Source: Verrucomicrobiaceae bacterium (GTDB taxonomy: Bacteria > Verrucomicrobiota > Verrucomicrobiia > Verrucomicrobiales > Verrucomicrobiaceae). Taken from it: DNA of 61,018 nt. A program made the translations under genes and the position numbers. How positions within the stretch are numbered: position 1 is the stretch's first letter; the number at the start of each line of letters is the position of its first letter. The notes below the pieces were generated by a model. That model had not been told where the DNA came from and searched no databases. It saw only the letters and a program-made list of their open reading frames with translations. Positions 12,307 through 21,265 of this stretch are shown in pieces. Location of the stretch: the NCBI GenBank assembly GCA_019694165.1, contig JAIBCL010000037.1, positions 1 through 61,018 of the forward strand. The letters run 5' to 3'.

Positions 12307-14250
12307 GTCGGAGGCGGTGCGGAAGCCGCGGGCGAGCGCGGCCTCTCCGGCGGACTCGGCGAAGTAGCGGCGGGTGAGAAGCTGGTCGTTCGACTTGAGT
12401 GCGAAGTGGCCGCCGCGGACGACGGGCACGCGGAGGTCGGGCAGTTCGGGGTGCGTGGCGCGGGTGTCGGTCCACTCCTCCACATTTCCCGCCATGCCGA
12501 CGACGCCGTACTCGCTCACGTCACCTTTGAGGGCTTTGACGGGCGCCCAGAGATTGAAGCCGTCCTGCGATCCCCCGTTGGCGCTGCCGGAGGGATCGTA
12601 GTCATCGCCGAGATTGGAGGCTCCGGGCTTGAACGCCGCTCCCCAGGGGAAAAGATTGCCATTGGTGCCGCGCGCCGCCTTTTCCCATTCCTCCTCGGTG
12701 GGCAGGCGCTGACCCTTCCACTTTGCGTAGGCGTAGGCGTCCCACCAGTCCACTCGTGCGATGGGGGACTCGAGACTGAGGGCCTGGCCGTTGATGGCTG
12801 CGCCGGTGGCGGCGGCGGCGTAGTACTTTTTCCAGTCTTCCGGCCGGTGATCGAGCTTCGAGGACGGCTGGTCGGGGTGATCGAACTGTTTCGTGTCGAT
12901 GCCCGGTGCTTTCAGGGCCTCGAGGAAGGCGGCGTATTGTCCGACGGTCACCTCGTACTTGCTGATGGCAAATCCAGCCTGCTGGCGGCGCTGCCCCTGC
13001 TGGTAGATGAACTCGCCCGGCGGGATCCACACCATTTCGGAGGTCTTTTCCGCCGCCGCGGACGGCGGTGTGAAGCCTTTGCCTGCGCGCGTGCCGAGCC
13101 AGACGGCGACGATGAGCACGAGCGAGCCGACGGCCCAGAGCATGACATTGGGCCGCGCATCGGTTTTCGATGGCGGCGGGATCAGCTCGGCGGCCACGGC
13201 TTTTTTCATCAGGCTGCGGTCGCGCATTTCGTCGCGCAGGTCGTTGAGATCGTGGAGCAGTCCGGCCCAGTCGAGATCCTCGGAGGCGAGGGCCTGCAGC
13301 AGCCCGCGCGCCTTCCCCTCGGAGACGACGGGGCGCACCATGGCCAGCAGCGCGCGGACGTCGGCCTTTTGATCCCGCGGCGTGGCGGCCGGCGGGCGGA
13401 TCACATTGACGATGCTCGACTGGTTCTCGCCATCGACGTAAATGTCGCGCGCGCCGAGGCTGCGGTGATGATAGCCACGCTCGGTGGAGAAGGTCATCGC
13501 GTCCGCGATTCCGTGGAGCACCTCGGCCACGGCGCGCTCGCCGAGATGTTCTCCGGCGGCCTGGATTTCTTCAAGCGAGCGGCCCGGCGGCATCTCGCGG
13601 GTGTAGAAGTGCCAGCCGTGCTCCTCGCCCGCCTCGAAAAGTGGTGCGATGCGCGGGTGAGTGACGGATGCCTTGATGCGCTCGCGCTCCTTGAACTCCT
13701 GCACGATCTCGGGCCGCGCGAGAAACTCCGGCTTGAGCACCACCATGGCCACCTGGCGCTGCACGGCGCGCTGCAGGGCGCGGTAGGTCTCCGCCTCGCG
13801 CTCGACGTAGAGGCGGTCGATGATCTGGTTGTTGCCCAAGATGGTGCCCGGCGGCAGCAGCGGCGGACCTTCCACCGGCGCCGCCACAGCGGAGGACGCC
13901 GCGATCAGGGAGGCGACCTTCGCCACGAGTTCCTCGGCGGCGAGGGGTTTGTCGATGAGCACGGGCGTGTCACGCACGCTTTGCTCGAAGCCGGTGAGAT
14001 CGTAGCGGGTGGTGAAGATCAGGTGCGCGGCGGGAAATTTTTTCCGTGCGGCGTCCCGCAGGTCGAAGCCCGTGGAGTCCGCATCGAAGACGGCTTCGGT
14101 GACGAGCAGGTTCAGCGAGTCGGCGCTTGCCAGCCACTCTGCGGCGGCGGTAGCGCCGTCAGCTTCAAACACATGCCAGCCCTGCTGCCGCATCGCCGCG
14201 GAGCGCGCGCTGCGCGCCGCAGCATTGGAATCGACAAGGAGGACCACCAT
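12289..14250 (-). CDS. Receiver-like / pseudokinase / transmembrane / SUMF1-domain fusion protein
   Basis: 653 residues in four parts. Residues 1-118 form a receiver-like domain (VVLLVDSNA at strand 1; the phospho-acceptor position in LLVTEAV is Glu52 rather than Asp; a conserved Lys in IDKPL). Residues about 140-345 resemble a Ser/Thr kinase lobe. It starts ILGNNQIIDRLYVERE, the beta-3 lysine position is Val in RQVAMVVLKPE, the catalytic loop is HHRSLGARDI instead of HRDxxxxN, and no DFG is seen, so it is probably a pseudokinase. One membrane helix follows (about 365-387). The C-terminal 250 residues are a formylglycine-generating/SUMF1-like domain (MVWIPPGEF, RVDWWDAYAYAKWKGQRLPT, GMAGNVEEW). 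I see no cysteine anywhere, so it cannot be a cysteine-dependent FGE; a binding role is more likely. It follows the TPR membrane gene by 12 bp in one operon. Confidence 0.85.
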   Translation of the reverse strand: MVVLLVDSNAAARSARSAAMRQQGWHVFEADGATAAAEWLASADSLNLLVTEAVFDADSTGFDLRDAARKKFPAAHLIFTTRYDLTGFEQSVRDTPVLIDKPLAAEELVAKVASLIAASSAVAAPVEGPPLLPPGTILGNNQIIDRLYVEREAETYRALQRAVQRQVAMVVLKPEFLARPEIVQEFKERERIKASVTHPRIAPLFEAGEEHGWHFYTREMPPGRSLEEIQAAGEHLGERAVAEVLHGIADAMTFSTERGYHHRSLGARDIYVDGENQSSIVNVIRPPAATPRDQKADVRALLAMVRPVVSEGKARGLLQALASEDLDWAGLLHDLNDLRDEMRDRSLMKKAVAAELIPPPSKTDARPNVMLWAVGSLVLIVAVWLGTRAGKGFTPPSAAAEKTSEMVWIPPGEFIYQQGQRRQQAGFAISKYEVTVGQYAAFLEALKAPGIDTKQFDHPDQPSSKLDHRPEDWKKYYAAAATGAAINGQALSLESPIARVDWWDAYAYAKWKGQRLPTEEEWEKAARGTNGNLFPWGAAFKPGASNLGDDYDPSGSANGGSQDGFNLWAPVKALKGDVSEYGVVGMAGNVEEWTDTRATHPELPDLRVPVVRGGHFALKSNDQLLTRRYFAESAGEAALARGFRTASDTQPSS

Positions 14251-14262
14251 GATGCACGCTTC

Positions 14263-15396
14263 CTATCTGGCCTTGCGGGTGCGCGAGGGGCCGGGCGTCG
14301 CGGGCACCGGCGGCGGTGCGTCCTCCGTGCCGAAGCTGCGGAGCGACGCCGGCTCCATCACCGTGTCCTGCAGTTTCCGCTGGTAGTAGAGCTTCACAAT
14401 GTAGCCATGAAAACTACGCCGGCCCACGTTCCGGATCATCTCCGGCGTCATCTCGGGCATGAAGTAGAGCACGTCGAGGCGCTCCTGGCCGTCCTTCCAG
14501 TCCACCGGTGTGTCCACCCAGGTGTTCACCGGCGCATCGGCCTTGGTCTGCTCGACTTTTTCTCCGTTTACCAGATCGAAGAAGAAGACGCCGATGTCGA
14601 TGGCATTCGGGTCGATGCGCACACCGGGCTGTGACCGGATGGGCAGGCGCAGCGTGAGTTTTTCTCCTCGCGTCGCCGAGCGGTCTCGCAGCACTTCGCA
14701 GGCGCCGATGGAGAGGATATTCGACGCGTCCACGTTGGGCGTGGTGAGGCCCGTGGACGCAGCCAGACCCGCGCCGACCTGTGTGTCCGGGCGCGGTGCT
14801 GCCGCAACTTCAGGCAAGCGGGCCGCCGCCGCCTTCTGGCGCGCAGCCGCGGCCTTGTCACTCAGGCCCATCATTTCGTACGTCTGCGCTATCTCGGTGA
14901 GCACCTTCGGATGGTCCGGCACTTTCTCCGAGGCGCGCTGCAATACATCGAGTGCGCCATTGAGATCGCCGAGCGGACGGAGCTGCCGCGCAAGGTCGAT
15001 CAATTCCTCTGTCTCCGCATCCAGGGGCCGCACGGAAGCCGCCGGCTGAGAGGAGGGAACGGCGGGCGGCGGGCGTGAGGCCGCGACTGATGCCAGGGCA
15101 GGGGCGGGCGGCTCGGTGCCCGGCACCGACGGAGGGGGCATCAGCTTCACCGGTGCCTGCGCGCTGGCAGGCACAGGCGGCGCGGCAGCCGTTGTCCCCG
15201 ACGCCACCGTTTGCGTCGCAGTACCGGCAGCAGGTATGGCGCTGCTCTTCGACTTTGCCAGCCACACCGCGCGAATCATGGCGGCCACCTGCACGGCGGC
15301 CAGTACACACAACACCGCGAGCGCCACGGAATGCGCCTTGCCACGGTCGGGAGTGAGGATGGGATTTGCAGCCGCCATTGATGTCAGGGCCGCCAA
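14263..15396 (-). CDS. Membrane-anchored TPR-like protein of unknown function
   Basis: 377 residues. A single hydrophobic helix near the N-terminus (about 20-45) anchors a long Ala/Pro/Ser-rich linker to about residue 120. Then comes a short TPR-like helical region (LIDLARQLRPLGDLNGALDV, VLTEIAQTYEMMGLSDKAAA; about 130-190). The rest is beta-rich (TLRLPIRSQPGVRIDPNAID, FFFDLVNGEKVE, HGYIVKLYYQRKL) and ends in a basic tail. The layout suggests a cytoplasmic or periplasmic scaffold tethered to the membrane. It is the first gene of a pair with the receiver-pseudokinase-SUMF1 protein (12 bp apart), so the two probably act together. The C-terminal domain is not one I can name. A second ATG seven codons in could also be the start. 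Confidence 0.75.
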   Translation of the reverse strand: MAALTSMAAANPILTPDRGKAHSVALAVLCVLAAVQVAAMIRAVWLAKSKSSAIPAAGTATQTVASGTTAAAPPVPASAQAPVKLMPPPSVPGTEPPAPALASVAASRPPPAVPSSQPAASVRPLDAETEELIDLARQLRPLGDLNGALDVLQRASEKVPDHPKVLTEIAQTYEMMGLSDKAAAARQKAAAARLPEVAAAPRPDTQVGAGLAASTGLTTPNVDASNILSIGACEVLRDRSATRGEKLTLRLPIRSQPGVRIDPNAIDIGVFFFDLVNGEKVEQTKADAPVNTWVDTPVDWKDGQERLDVLYFMPEMTPEMIRNVGRRSFHGYIVKLYYQRKLQDTVMEPASLRSFGTEDAPPPVPATPGPSRTRKAR

Positions 15397-15423
15397 TGGT
15401 ACGATCCCCCCCCGACAGTGTCA

Positions 15424-16698
15424 ATGCTTCACGGAATCTCCTGCGAACCCGCCGCCGGCCTGCTCTGCAAGGCCGTTGATTTTGAACGCGCGGCGCTCCC
15501 GTTCACGCCGCTCGAAGCGGCGGCGAGGCTCGCTCCACCGGGCGGTCTCGTGTGGCTGGACAGTGCCGTCGCGGGGCCGGGCGCGCTCTCGATGCTCGCC
15601 TCGGCCCCCGAGGAGATAGTCACCGGCAACATCTCCAGTGATGCCGGGCGGCTGAGGGCCTTGCTGGCCCGGCATCGCACCGATGCGCAGATGCCGGGCC
15701 GGGCGCCTGCCGGCGGTCTTTTCGGCTGGATCGGTTTCGACGGCGAGTTCGTCTTCGGTGTCTGTCCGCGCTGTCTCGTGTTCGATCATGGCTCGGCCGC
15801 ATGGTTGGACGTGGGCGGCCTTGCGCGCGAGCTGCGCCCGGCGGCGGAACAAAGCTGCACGAGCCCGGCGCTCGAGTTCAGGCCACTGCTAGATCGAGCG
15901 GACTTCATCCGCTCCGTCCATCGCGCGCGCGAATACATCGCGGCGGGGGACATTTATCAGGTGAATCTCGCCTATCCGTGGTCCGCGCCGTGGCCGCGGG
16001 ATGCCGCTGCGCTGGGGCTTTATGAGCGGTTGCGCGCCGTCTCGCCCGCGCCGTTCGGTGCCTTCGTCGATCTTGCCGGCACGCGCATCCTGTCCGCCTC
16101 GCCGGAGTGCTTTCTCGAAATCAGCGGTCGCCGCATTTCGACGCGGCCGATCAAAGGCACGCGGGCGCGCTGCCCGGCCGACCCCGCGCTTGATGCACGC
16201 GCGGCCGAGGAGTTGGTGCGGTCGGAAAAAGAGCGCGCCGAGCTACTCATGATCACTGACCTCGAGCGGAATGACCTGGGCATCGTCTGCGAGTTCGGCA
16301 GCGTCGCCGTGCCGGGGTTGTGGGAGGTGGAAAGCTTCGCGCAGGTGCATCACCTCGTATCCACCGTCACCGGTGTGCTGCGTGAGGACGTGGATCACGT
16401 ATCCGCCCTGCGCGCCTGCTTCCCCGGCGGCTCCATCAGCGGCGCGCCGAAGAAGCGTGCGCTGGAGATCATTCGTGAACTGGAGCCGCATCCGCGCGGC
16501 ATCTACACGGGAGCGATCGGCTGCTTCGGCTTCAATGGCGAGAGCCGCTTCAGCATCGCCATCCGCACCGCCGTACTGCGCGGTGACGAGATCACCTTCC
16601 ACGTCGGCGCGGGGATTGTCGCGGACTCCGATCCGGAGCGCGAATACGAGGAGACGCTGCACAAGGCGGCGGGGCTTTTGCGGTCGGCGGGGATGTAA
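15424..16698 (+). CDS. pabB: Aminodeoxychorismate synthase component I
   Basis: It converts chorismate with ammonia to 4-amino-4-deoxychorismate, the first step to p-aminobenzoate for folate. The chorismate-binding domain occupies the C-terminal two thirds: IYQVNLAYPW, LSASPECFLEI, then PIKGTRAR with a lysine near residue 244. That lysine is characteristic of PabB; anthranilate synthase TrpE has PIAGT at this place. GGSISGAPKKRALEIIRELE and RGIYTGAIG complete the active site. The length of 424 residues is normal. A GTG two codons earlier (15418) is an alternative start. No pabA or pabC lies beside it, so the glutaminase subunit must be encoded elsewhere. It converges on the DapA-like gene with a 6-bp gap. 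Confidence 0.92.
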   Translation: MLHGISCEPAAGLLCKAVDFERAALPFTPLEAAARLAPPGGLVWLDSAVAGPGALSMLASAPEEIVTGNISSDAGRLRALLARHRTDAQMPGRAPAGGLFGWIGFDGEFVFGVCPRCLVFDHGSAAWLDVGGLARELRPAAEQSCTSPALEFRPLLDRADFIRSVHRAREYIAAGDIYQVNLAYPWSAPWPRDAAALGLYERLRAVSPAPFGAFVDLAGTRILSASPECFLEISGRRISTRPIKGTRARCPADPALDARAAEELVRSEKERAELLMITDLERNDLGIVCEFGSVAVPGLWEVESFAQVHHLVSTVTGVLREDVDHVSALRACFPGGSISGAPKKRALEIIRELEPHPRGIYTGAIGCFGFNGESRFSIAIRTAVLRGDEITFHVGAGIVADSDPEREYEETLHKAAGLLRSAGM

Positions 16699-16704
16699 TC
16701 GCGC

Positions 16705-17616
16705 TCAATTCTTAGCCAGCAAATCCTTCGCCGCCCTCTCGATGCCCGGCAGCAGCGCATCTGGCAGCGGAGCGAGGAGCGGGAGGAAAGGGCCGGTGTC
16801 GGCTACTGTAGCCAGAGCGACGGCGTGGTGCAGGACTGGAATCGGGCCGTGCGTGTTGCGCTGGTCTTCAAGCGGCCGGAACTCCTCGCGGATCGTTTCG
16901 GCGAGAGCGTAGTCCTTTGCGTGGATGGCGCGCATCATGCGCATCGAGTGCGCGGGGGCTACACATACACAGCCGGAGGTGAAGCCGTTCACGCCGAAGT
17001 CGCGCAGGTGGATGATGGCAGGCTGCTCGCCGATGCCGCTGACGATAATCTCGGGATTCACCAGCGTCACTAGCTTGGAGAGGAAGGCGTCCTGCCTCGG
17101 GTCCTGCCGCACGATGGCGTACTTGATCCATGAGATGAGGCCGTCGTTCACGAGTTCTGCGGCGGCCTCGGGCGTGATGTAGCCTTCGTCTTTGATGTAA
17201 AGCACGGCAGGGATGCCGGCGCGCTCGACAAAGTGGCGCACGGCCGTCTGCACGCCCGCAGGTTTCGCCGGGAAGAGCGTGGGCAGAATCATGGCGCTGG
17301 GGAACTTGAACTGCTGGAGGATGTTCGCCTGGTCGATGATGTTCCCGTAGAAAGGCCCGGCCGACGGCACGACGATGGAGTCTGCACCCGCCGCGCCGGC
17401 GAGGAACTCAAGCAGCGAAGCGTACTCGGACACCGCAATGTTGTAGAGGTTCGCATTGCCACCGTAGAGCAGCGTGGTCACGCCGCCGGCTTCGAGATGA
17501 CGGATGAGTTTCGTGTTCTCATCGTCCGCGAGCGTGAGATCCGTCTTCCGGCAGAGAGGCGGCACGGCTATGACGGAACGACGCAAGTCAGCGGGTGTGA
17601 TGGGGGTGGTTTTCAT
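16705..17616 (-). CDS. DapA-like (dihydrodipicolinate synthase / N-acetylneuraminate lyase family) aldolase
   Basis: A 303-residue class I aldolase with a TIM-barrel fold. GGVTTLLYGGNANLYNI (about 44-60) corresponds to the family's substrate-binding GTTGE region, but with GGNAN. The Schiff-base lysine is K165 in ISWIKYAIVR, and Y140 in VLYIKD occupies the catalytic-tyrosine region. GVNGFTSGCVCVAP near residues 215-230 is the family's later glycine-rich loop. Because the pyruvate-binding GTTGE is altered, this is unlikely to be the lysine-pathway DapA. It could be a sugar-acid aldolase or dehydratase such as those acting on 2-keto-3-deoxy acids. It is monocistronic, convergent with pabB and divergent from the pseudopilin gene. 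Confidence 0.85.
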   Translation of the reverse strand: MKTTPITPADLRRSVIAVPPLCRKTDLTLADDENTKLIRHLEAGGVTTLLYGGNANLYNIAVSEYASLLEFLAGAAGADSIVVPSAGPFYGNIIDQANILQQFKFPSAMILPTLFPAKPAGVQTAVRHFVERAGIPAVLYIKDEGYITPEAAAELVNDGLISWIKYAIVRQDPRQDAFLSKLVTLVNPEIIVSGIGEQPAIIHLRDFGVNGFTSGCVCVAPAHSMRMMRAIHAKDYALAETIREEFRPLEDQRNTHGPIPVLHHAVALATVADTGPFLPLLAPLPDALLPGIERAAKDLLAKN

Positions 17617-17823
17617 CGGGCGGCTAAGGGAGCGCTTTCATACTTCGGCGCAAGACGAAACCACCGCCCTCCCCGGAGACACCACCGACAGCGAAGGCGG
17701 TGTGAAAGCTTGTTTTCGACAGGCATCCCTGTTCGTCATTGACTTGCCGGACGAAAACCCGCTACTATGCCGCTCATAAATGCCCTGCATACCCCCTGCC
17801 GTGCCAGGAACCGCCAGACCAAC

Positions 17824-18438
17824 ATGACCACACCACGCCTCCATCTCTGCCGCCGGAACTCGGCCTTTACGCTCATCGAACTGCTCGTCGTCATCACCAT
17901 CATAGGCGTCCTGGCCGGGATGGCATTTCCGGTTGTGACCGGTGTGATGGAAAGAGCCCGAAAAGTGAAGTGTCTGTCCACGATCAAGGATCTGAACGTG
18001 GCGATCAATGCCTACCGGACCGAGTATAATCACTACCCATCGGAACAGAAGCAGGAAGATGAAATCAGGACCAACGCCGCCAGCAAATTGATCCAAGTCC
18101 TCCTCGCCGCCGAGAGCCAGCAGAAACAAGACGGACTCAACCCTCGGGGGGTCAAGTTCATCGACCTGCCCCCGGCCAAGAACGGACGCGGCGGTCTGAT
18201 CGGGACGTCGAGTGACAATTACGAACTCGTCGATGAATGGGGGAAGCCCTACTATGTGATCATGGACACGGACGGGGATGACAAGGTGAAGAATCCGGAT
18301 CTGCGCAACTCCGACCCGAAGATCTCCGGCGACGCACCGCAAGAACTGCCCTTGGGGGTGGCGGTTTACAGTCTCGGTGCAGATGGCGAGAAGTCAGCCA
18401 CTCCGACGAGAAAGGCCATCACCTCGTGGCGGGGTTAG
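17824..18438 (+). CDS. Type II secretion-like pseudopilin (prepilin N-terminal cleavage protein)
   Basis: 204 residues from the ATG at 17824; the frame is open further up to an ATG at 17767. The prepilin peptidase site is clear: after a basic leader the sequence is NSA-FTLIELLVVITIIGVLAG, with cleavage before Phe and Glu at +5, followed by the hydrophobic assembly helix. The globular part contains LVDEWGKPYYVIMDTDGDD, the GspG-type region that binds calcium. It has ILDLN-like AINAYRTEYNHYPSE, typical of GspG family helices. No other secretion genes are nearby. Isolated pseudopilin genes of this type are very common in Verrucomicrobiota and Planctomycetota, and their individual roles are unknown. 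Confidence 0.88.
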   Translation: MTTPRLHLCRRNSAFTLIELLVVITIIGVLAGMAFPVVTGVMERARKVKCLSTIKDLNVAINAYRTEYNHYPSEQKQEDEIRTNAASKLIQVLLAAESQQKQDGLNPRGVKFIDLPPAKNGRGGLIGTSSDNYELVDEWGKPYYVIMDTDGDDKVKNPDLRNSDPKISGDAPQELPLGVAVYSLGADGEKSATPTRKAITSWRG

Positions 18439-18576
18439 CAGCGTCGTCTGACGTGCGGTGAGGCAGCCGCGTGACCAAACTTGGGCCGCATCTTCGGCCA
18501 GCGACGGAGAAGATCCGCCGGTCGTACAGCCTCCGCTTGACCTTTCTTCACCGCCTCTGGACACTCGCACCCCTTG

Positions 18577-21096
18577 ATGTCCGACGCGAGTGCCACACCC
18601 ATGATGAAACAGTATCTCGCCATCCGGCGGGAACTGCCGGAGGATGTGCTGCTGTTTTTCAGGCTCGGCGACTTTTACGAGCTTTTCTTCGAGGACGCCA
18701 AAACCGCGTCGCCCCTGCTGAACGTGGCGCTTACCAAACGTAACGGCGTGCCGATGTGCGGCGTGCCTCACCATTCGTCGCAGGGCTATATCGCAAAGCT
18801 CATCAAGGCCGGCCGGCGTGTGGCCATCGCGGAGCAGACCACGGATCCGGTGCCGGGCAAGATTGTCGAACGGGCCGTGTCGCAGATTCTCAGCGCGGGG
18901 ACGATCAGCGATCTGAACCTGCTCGACTCCAGTCGGCCGAATTACCTCGCCGCCGTGTTTCGAGAAGGGAGGAAGCTCGGTCTTGCCTTTGTCGATCACA
19001 CGACGGGCGAGTTTGAAGTCGCGGAGTTCAAGGACACCGCGGAACTCGCGGACGAACTGGAGCGGCTGCAGGCCAGCGAACTTCTTTTCTGCGATGACCA
19101 GCGTGACTTGATCGACGCCCTGGGCAATCCGCCGTGTGCGCTGGGTGTGGAGGGCTATTTGTTTTTGCTCGATCAGGCGCAGCACAGCCTCACGCGGCAT
19201 TTCAAAGTGCAGTCGCTCGACGGCTTCGGCTGCGCGGGCTTGAACGCTGCGGTTTGCGCGGCGGGGGCGGTGCTGCAGTACCTTCAGTTCCAGCTCCGGC
19301 GCAGCGTGGAGCACATCCGGCGGCTGCGTGTGTCGCAGGCCAACGATTTGGTGCTCATCGATGCGGCCAGCCAGAGCCACCTGGAACTGGTAAACGCGCG
19401 TGGTGGCACGCAGCATACGCTGTTAAGCGGATTGGACCGCACCTGCACGCCGATGGGGGCCCGCCGTCTGCGCCACTGGGTCCTCCATCCGTTGAGCGAT
19501 CTGGCGCAGCTCGTCCGCAGGCAGGACATGATTGCCGCTCTGCTTGCGAAGCCATTGTTGCTGGGCCAGATACGCACTCTGCTCAAGGAGGTCCGTGACG
19601 TGGAGCGCACCAGCAGCCGCCTGAGCCAGGGGAGTGGCAACGGCCGTGACCTGCAGGCGCTGGCGCTTTCTCTGGAGGTCGTGCCGTCGCTGAAGGCGCT
19701 GCTGTCAGATGCGGACGATCGAGAGGGCGGAGCGGACACGCTCAAAGCAGCGCTCATGGTTCGGTTGCATGATTTGACCGCCGTCTCCGAGGAGGTTCAG
19801 CGTGCCATCGTTGATGAGCCGCCGATGCAGATCAAGGAGGGCGGCGTGTTTCGGGACGGTTGGCTGCCGCAACTTGATGAACTGCGCGGCGCCTCGACGC
19901 AGGGCCGCCAGTGGATCGCCGACCTGCAGAACCGCGAGATCGAGCGCACCGGCATCAAGAGCCTCAAGATCAAGTACAACGCCGTCTTCGGCTATTTCAT
20001 GGAGATCACGAAGGCGAACGTCGGCAGCGTGCCGCCCGACTACCACCGCAAGCAGACCACGGTCAATGGCGAGCGCTACATCACCGATGAACTCAAGCGC
20101 ATGGAGGACAAAATCCTCGGCGCTGAGGAACGCTCCAAGACGTTGGAGTACGAGGAGTTCATCAGTCTTCGCGGTCGTGTGCTCCAGCATCTGCCGCACA
20201 TCCAGGAGACGGCGGAGGCGATGTCCGTGCTTGACGCCCTGTGCGCGCTCGCCGAGACGGCGCGCCTCTTCAACTACACACGCCCGGCGTTGAACGAGAC
20301 GCGCAATCTCTTCATCCGCGACGGCCGGCATCCGGTGCTGGACCAGAACCTCACCAGCGGAGAGCGCTTCGTGCCGAATGACGTGACGCTTGAGCCGGAG
20401 CAGAGCCGGCTGCTGCTCATCACCGGGCCGAACATGGCCGGCAAGAGCACGTATCTGCGCCAAGTGGCGCTGCTCACGCTCATGGCGCAGATCGGCAGCT
20501 TCATTCCGGCGGCCAGCGCCGAGATCGGCCTCGTGGATCGCATCTTCACCCGCATCGGTGCCAGCGACGACATCGCGCGCGGCCAGAGCACCTTCATGGT
20601 GGAGATGAACGAGACAGCCCTCATCCTCAACAACGCCACCGAGCGCAGCCTTGTCATTCTCGACGAGATCGGCCGCGGTACCAGCACCTTCGACGGCCTG
20701 AGCATCGCCTGGAGCGTGGCGGAGCATCTGCACGACCGCATCGGCGCGCGTGCCCTGTTTGCCACGCATTACCACGAGATCACCGCTCTGGCGCTGAGCC
20801 GTGCAGCAGTGCAAAACTACAATGTGGCAGTCAAGGAGTGGAACCACCAGATCATCTTCCTGCGCAAGATCATTCCCGGCAGCGCCGAAAAGAGCTACGG
20901 CATCCAGGTGGCCCGGCTCGCGGGATTGCCGGAGACGGTGATCGAGCGCGCGCGCGAAGTGCTCATGCAGCTCGAGTCCGGGCACCAGCCCGCCGAGAGC
21001 GTCAAAGAGGTGCCCGCACCCACGAGCGTGCCGGCCAGATCCAGGAAGCGCGCGGCACGCGACGCTGACACAGGGCAGATGACGCTGTTCGGGTGA
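18577..21096 (+). CDS. mutS: DNA mismatch repair protein MutS
   Basis: It recognises base mismatches and small loops and recruits MutL. The 839-residue length is that of MutS1. The mismatch-binding FYE motif is in RLGDFYELFFEDAK near residue 28. The connector, lever and clamp domains follow (KSLKIKYNAVFGYFMEITKAN). The ATPase domain has Walker A GPNMAGKST, the Walker B region LVILDEIGRGTSTFDGLS and ATHYHEI. The C-terminal tail ends GQMTLFG, like the beta-clamp-contacting QxxLF motif in many MutS proteins. The ATG at 18577 is preferred over the TTG at 18574. The gene is monocistronic; a strong inverted repeat lies 33 bp past the stop. Confidence 0.97.
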   Translation: MSDASATPMMKQYLAIRRELPEDVLLFFRLGDFYELFFEDAKTASPLLNVALTKRNGVPMCGVPHHSSQGYIAKLIKAGRRVAIAEQTTDPVPGKIVERAVSQILSAGTISDLNLLDSSRPNYLAAVFREGRKLGLAFVDHTTGEFEVAEFKDTAELADELERLQASELLFCDDQRDLIDALGNPPCALGVEGYLFLLDQAQHSLTRHFKVQSLDGFGCAGLNAAVCAAGAVLQYLQFQLRRSVEHIRRLRVSQANDLVLIDAASQSHLELVNARGGTQHTLLSGLDRTCTPMGARRLRHWVLHPLSDLAQLVRRQDMIAALLAKPLLLGQIRTLLKEVRDVERTSSRLSQGSGNGRDLQALALSLEVVPSLKALLSDADDREGGADTLKAALMVRLHDLTAVSEEVQRAIVDEPPMQIKEGGVFRDGWLPQLDELRGASTQGRQWIADLQNREIERTGIKSLKIKYNAVFGYFMEITKANVGSVPPDYHRKQTTVNGERYITDELKRMEDKILGAEERSKTLEYEEFISLRGRVLQHLPHIQETAEAMSVLDALCALAETARLFNYTRPALNETRNLFIRDGRHPVLDQNLTSGERFVPNDVTLEPEQSRLLLITGPNMAGKSTYLRQVALLTLMAQIGSFIPAASAEIGLVDRIFTRIGASDDIARGQSTFMVEMNETALILNNATERSLVILDEIGRGTSTFDGLSIAWSVAEHLHDRIGARALFATHYHEITALALSRAAVQNYNVAVKEWNHQIIFLRKIIPGSAEKSYGIQVARLAGLPETVIERAREVLMQLESGHQPAESVKEVPAPTSVPARSRKRAARDADTGQMTLFG

Positions 21097-21128
21097 CGGG
21101 GCTTCGCCGGACGAGGCCTTCGCGCAGG

Positions 21129-21157
21129 CACTCCGCTAATGGATTCCATTAGGAGTG
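21129..21157 (+). terminator. Inverted repeat after mutS
   Basis: CTAATGG-att-CCATTAG is a perfect 7-bp hairpin, extended by CACTC on the left and GAGTG on the right with a two-base bulge. It lies 33 bp after the mutS stop codon. There is no T tract, so it may instead be an operator for the AraC-type gene downstream. Confidence 0.45.
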
Positions 21158-21265
21158 TCTTCGGCCATCCATGACAAGCGATGCAGTAGCCGACGACAAT
21201 ATCCGCACAACGGGCTGCGGCATACGATGAGCGCGTCACTCAACCCTAACCAAGCAAAACGCGCC

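Noticed and set aside
12406..14634. 742-codon plus-strand open frame over the receiver-pseudokinase-SUMF1 gene
   Set aside because: Antisense shadow: the minus strand carries four recognisable domains, while this frame shows only Gly/Arg/His-rich sequence.
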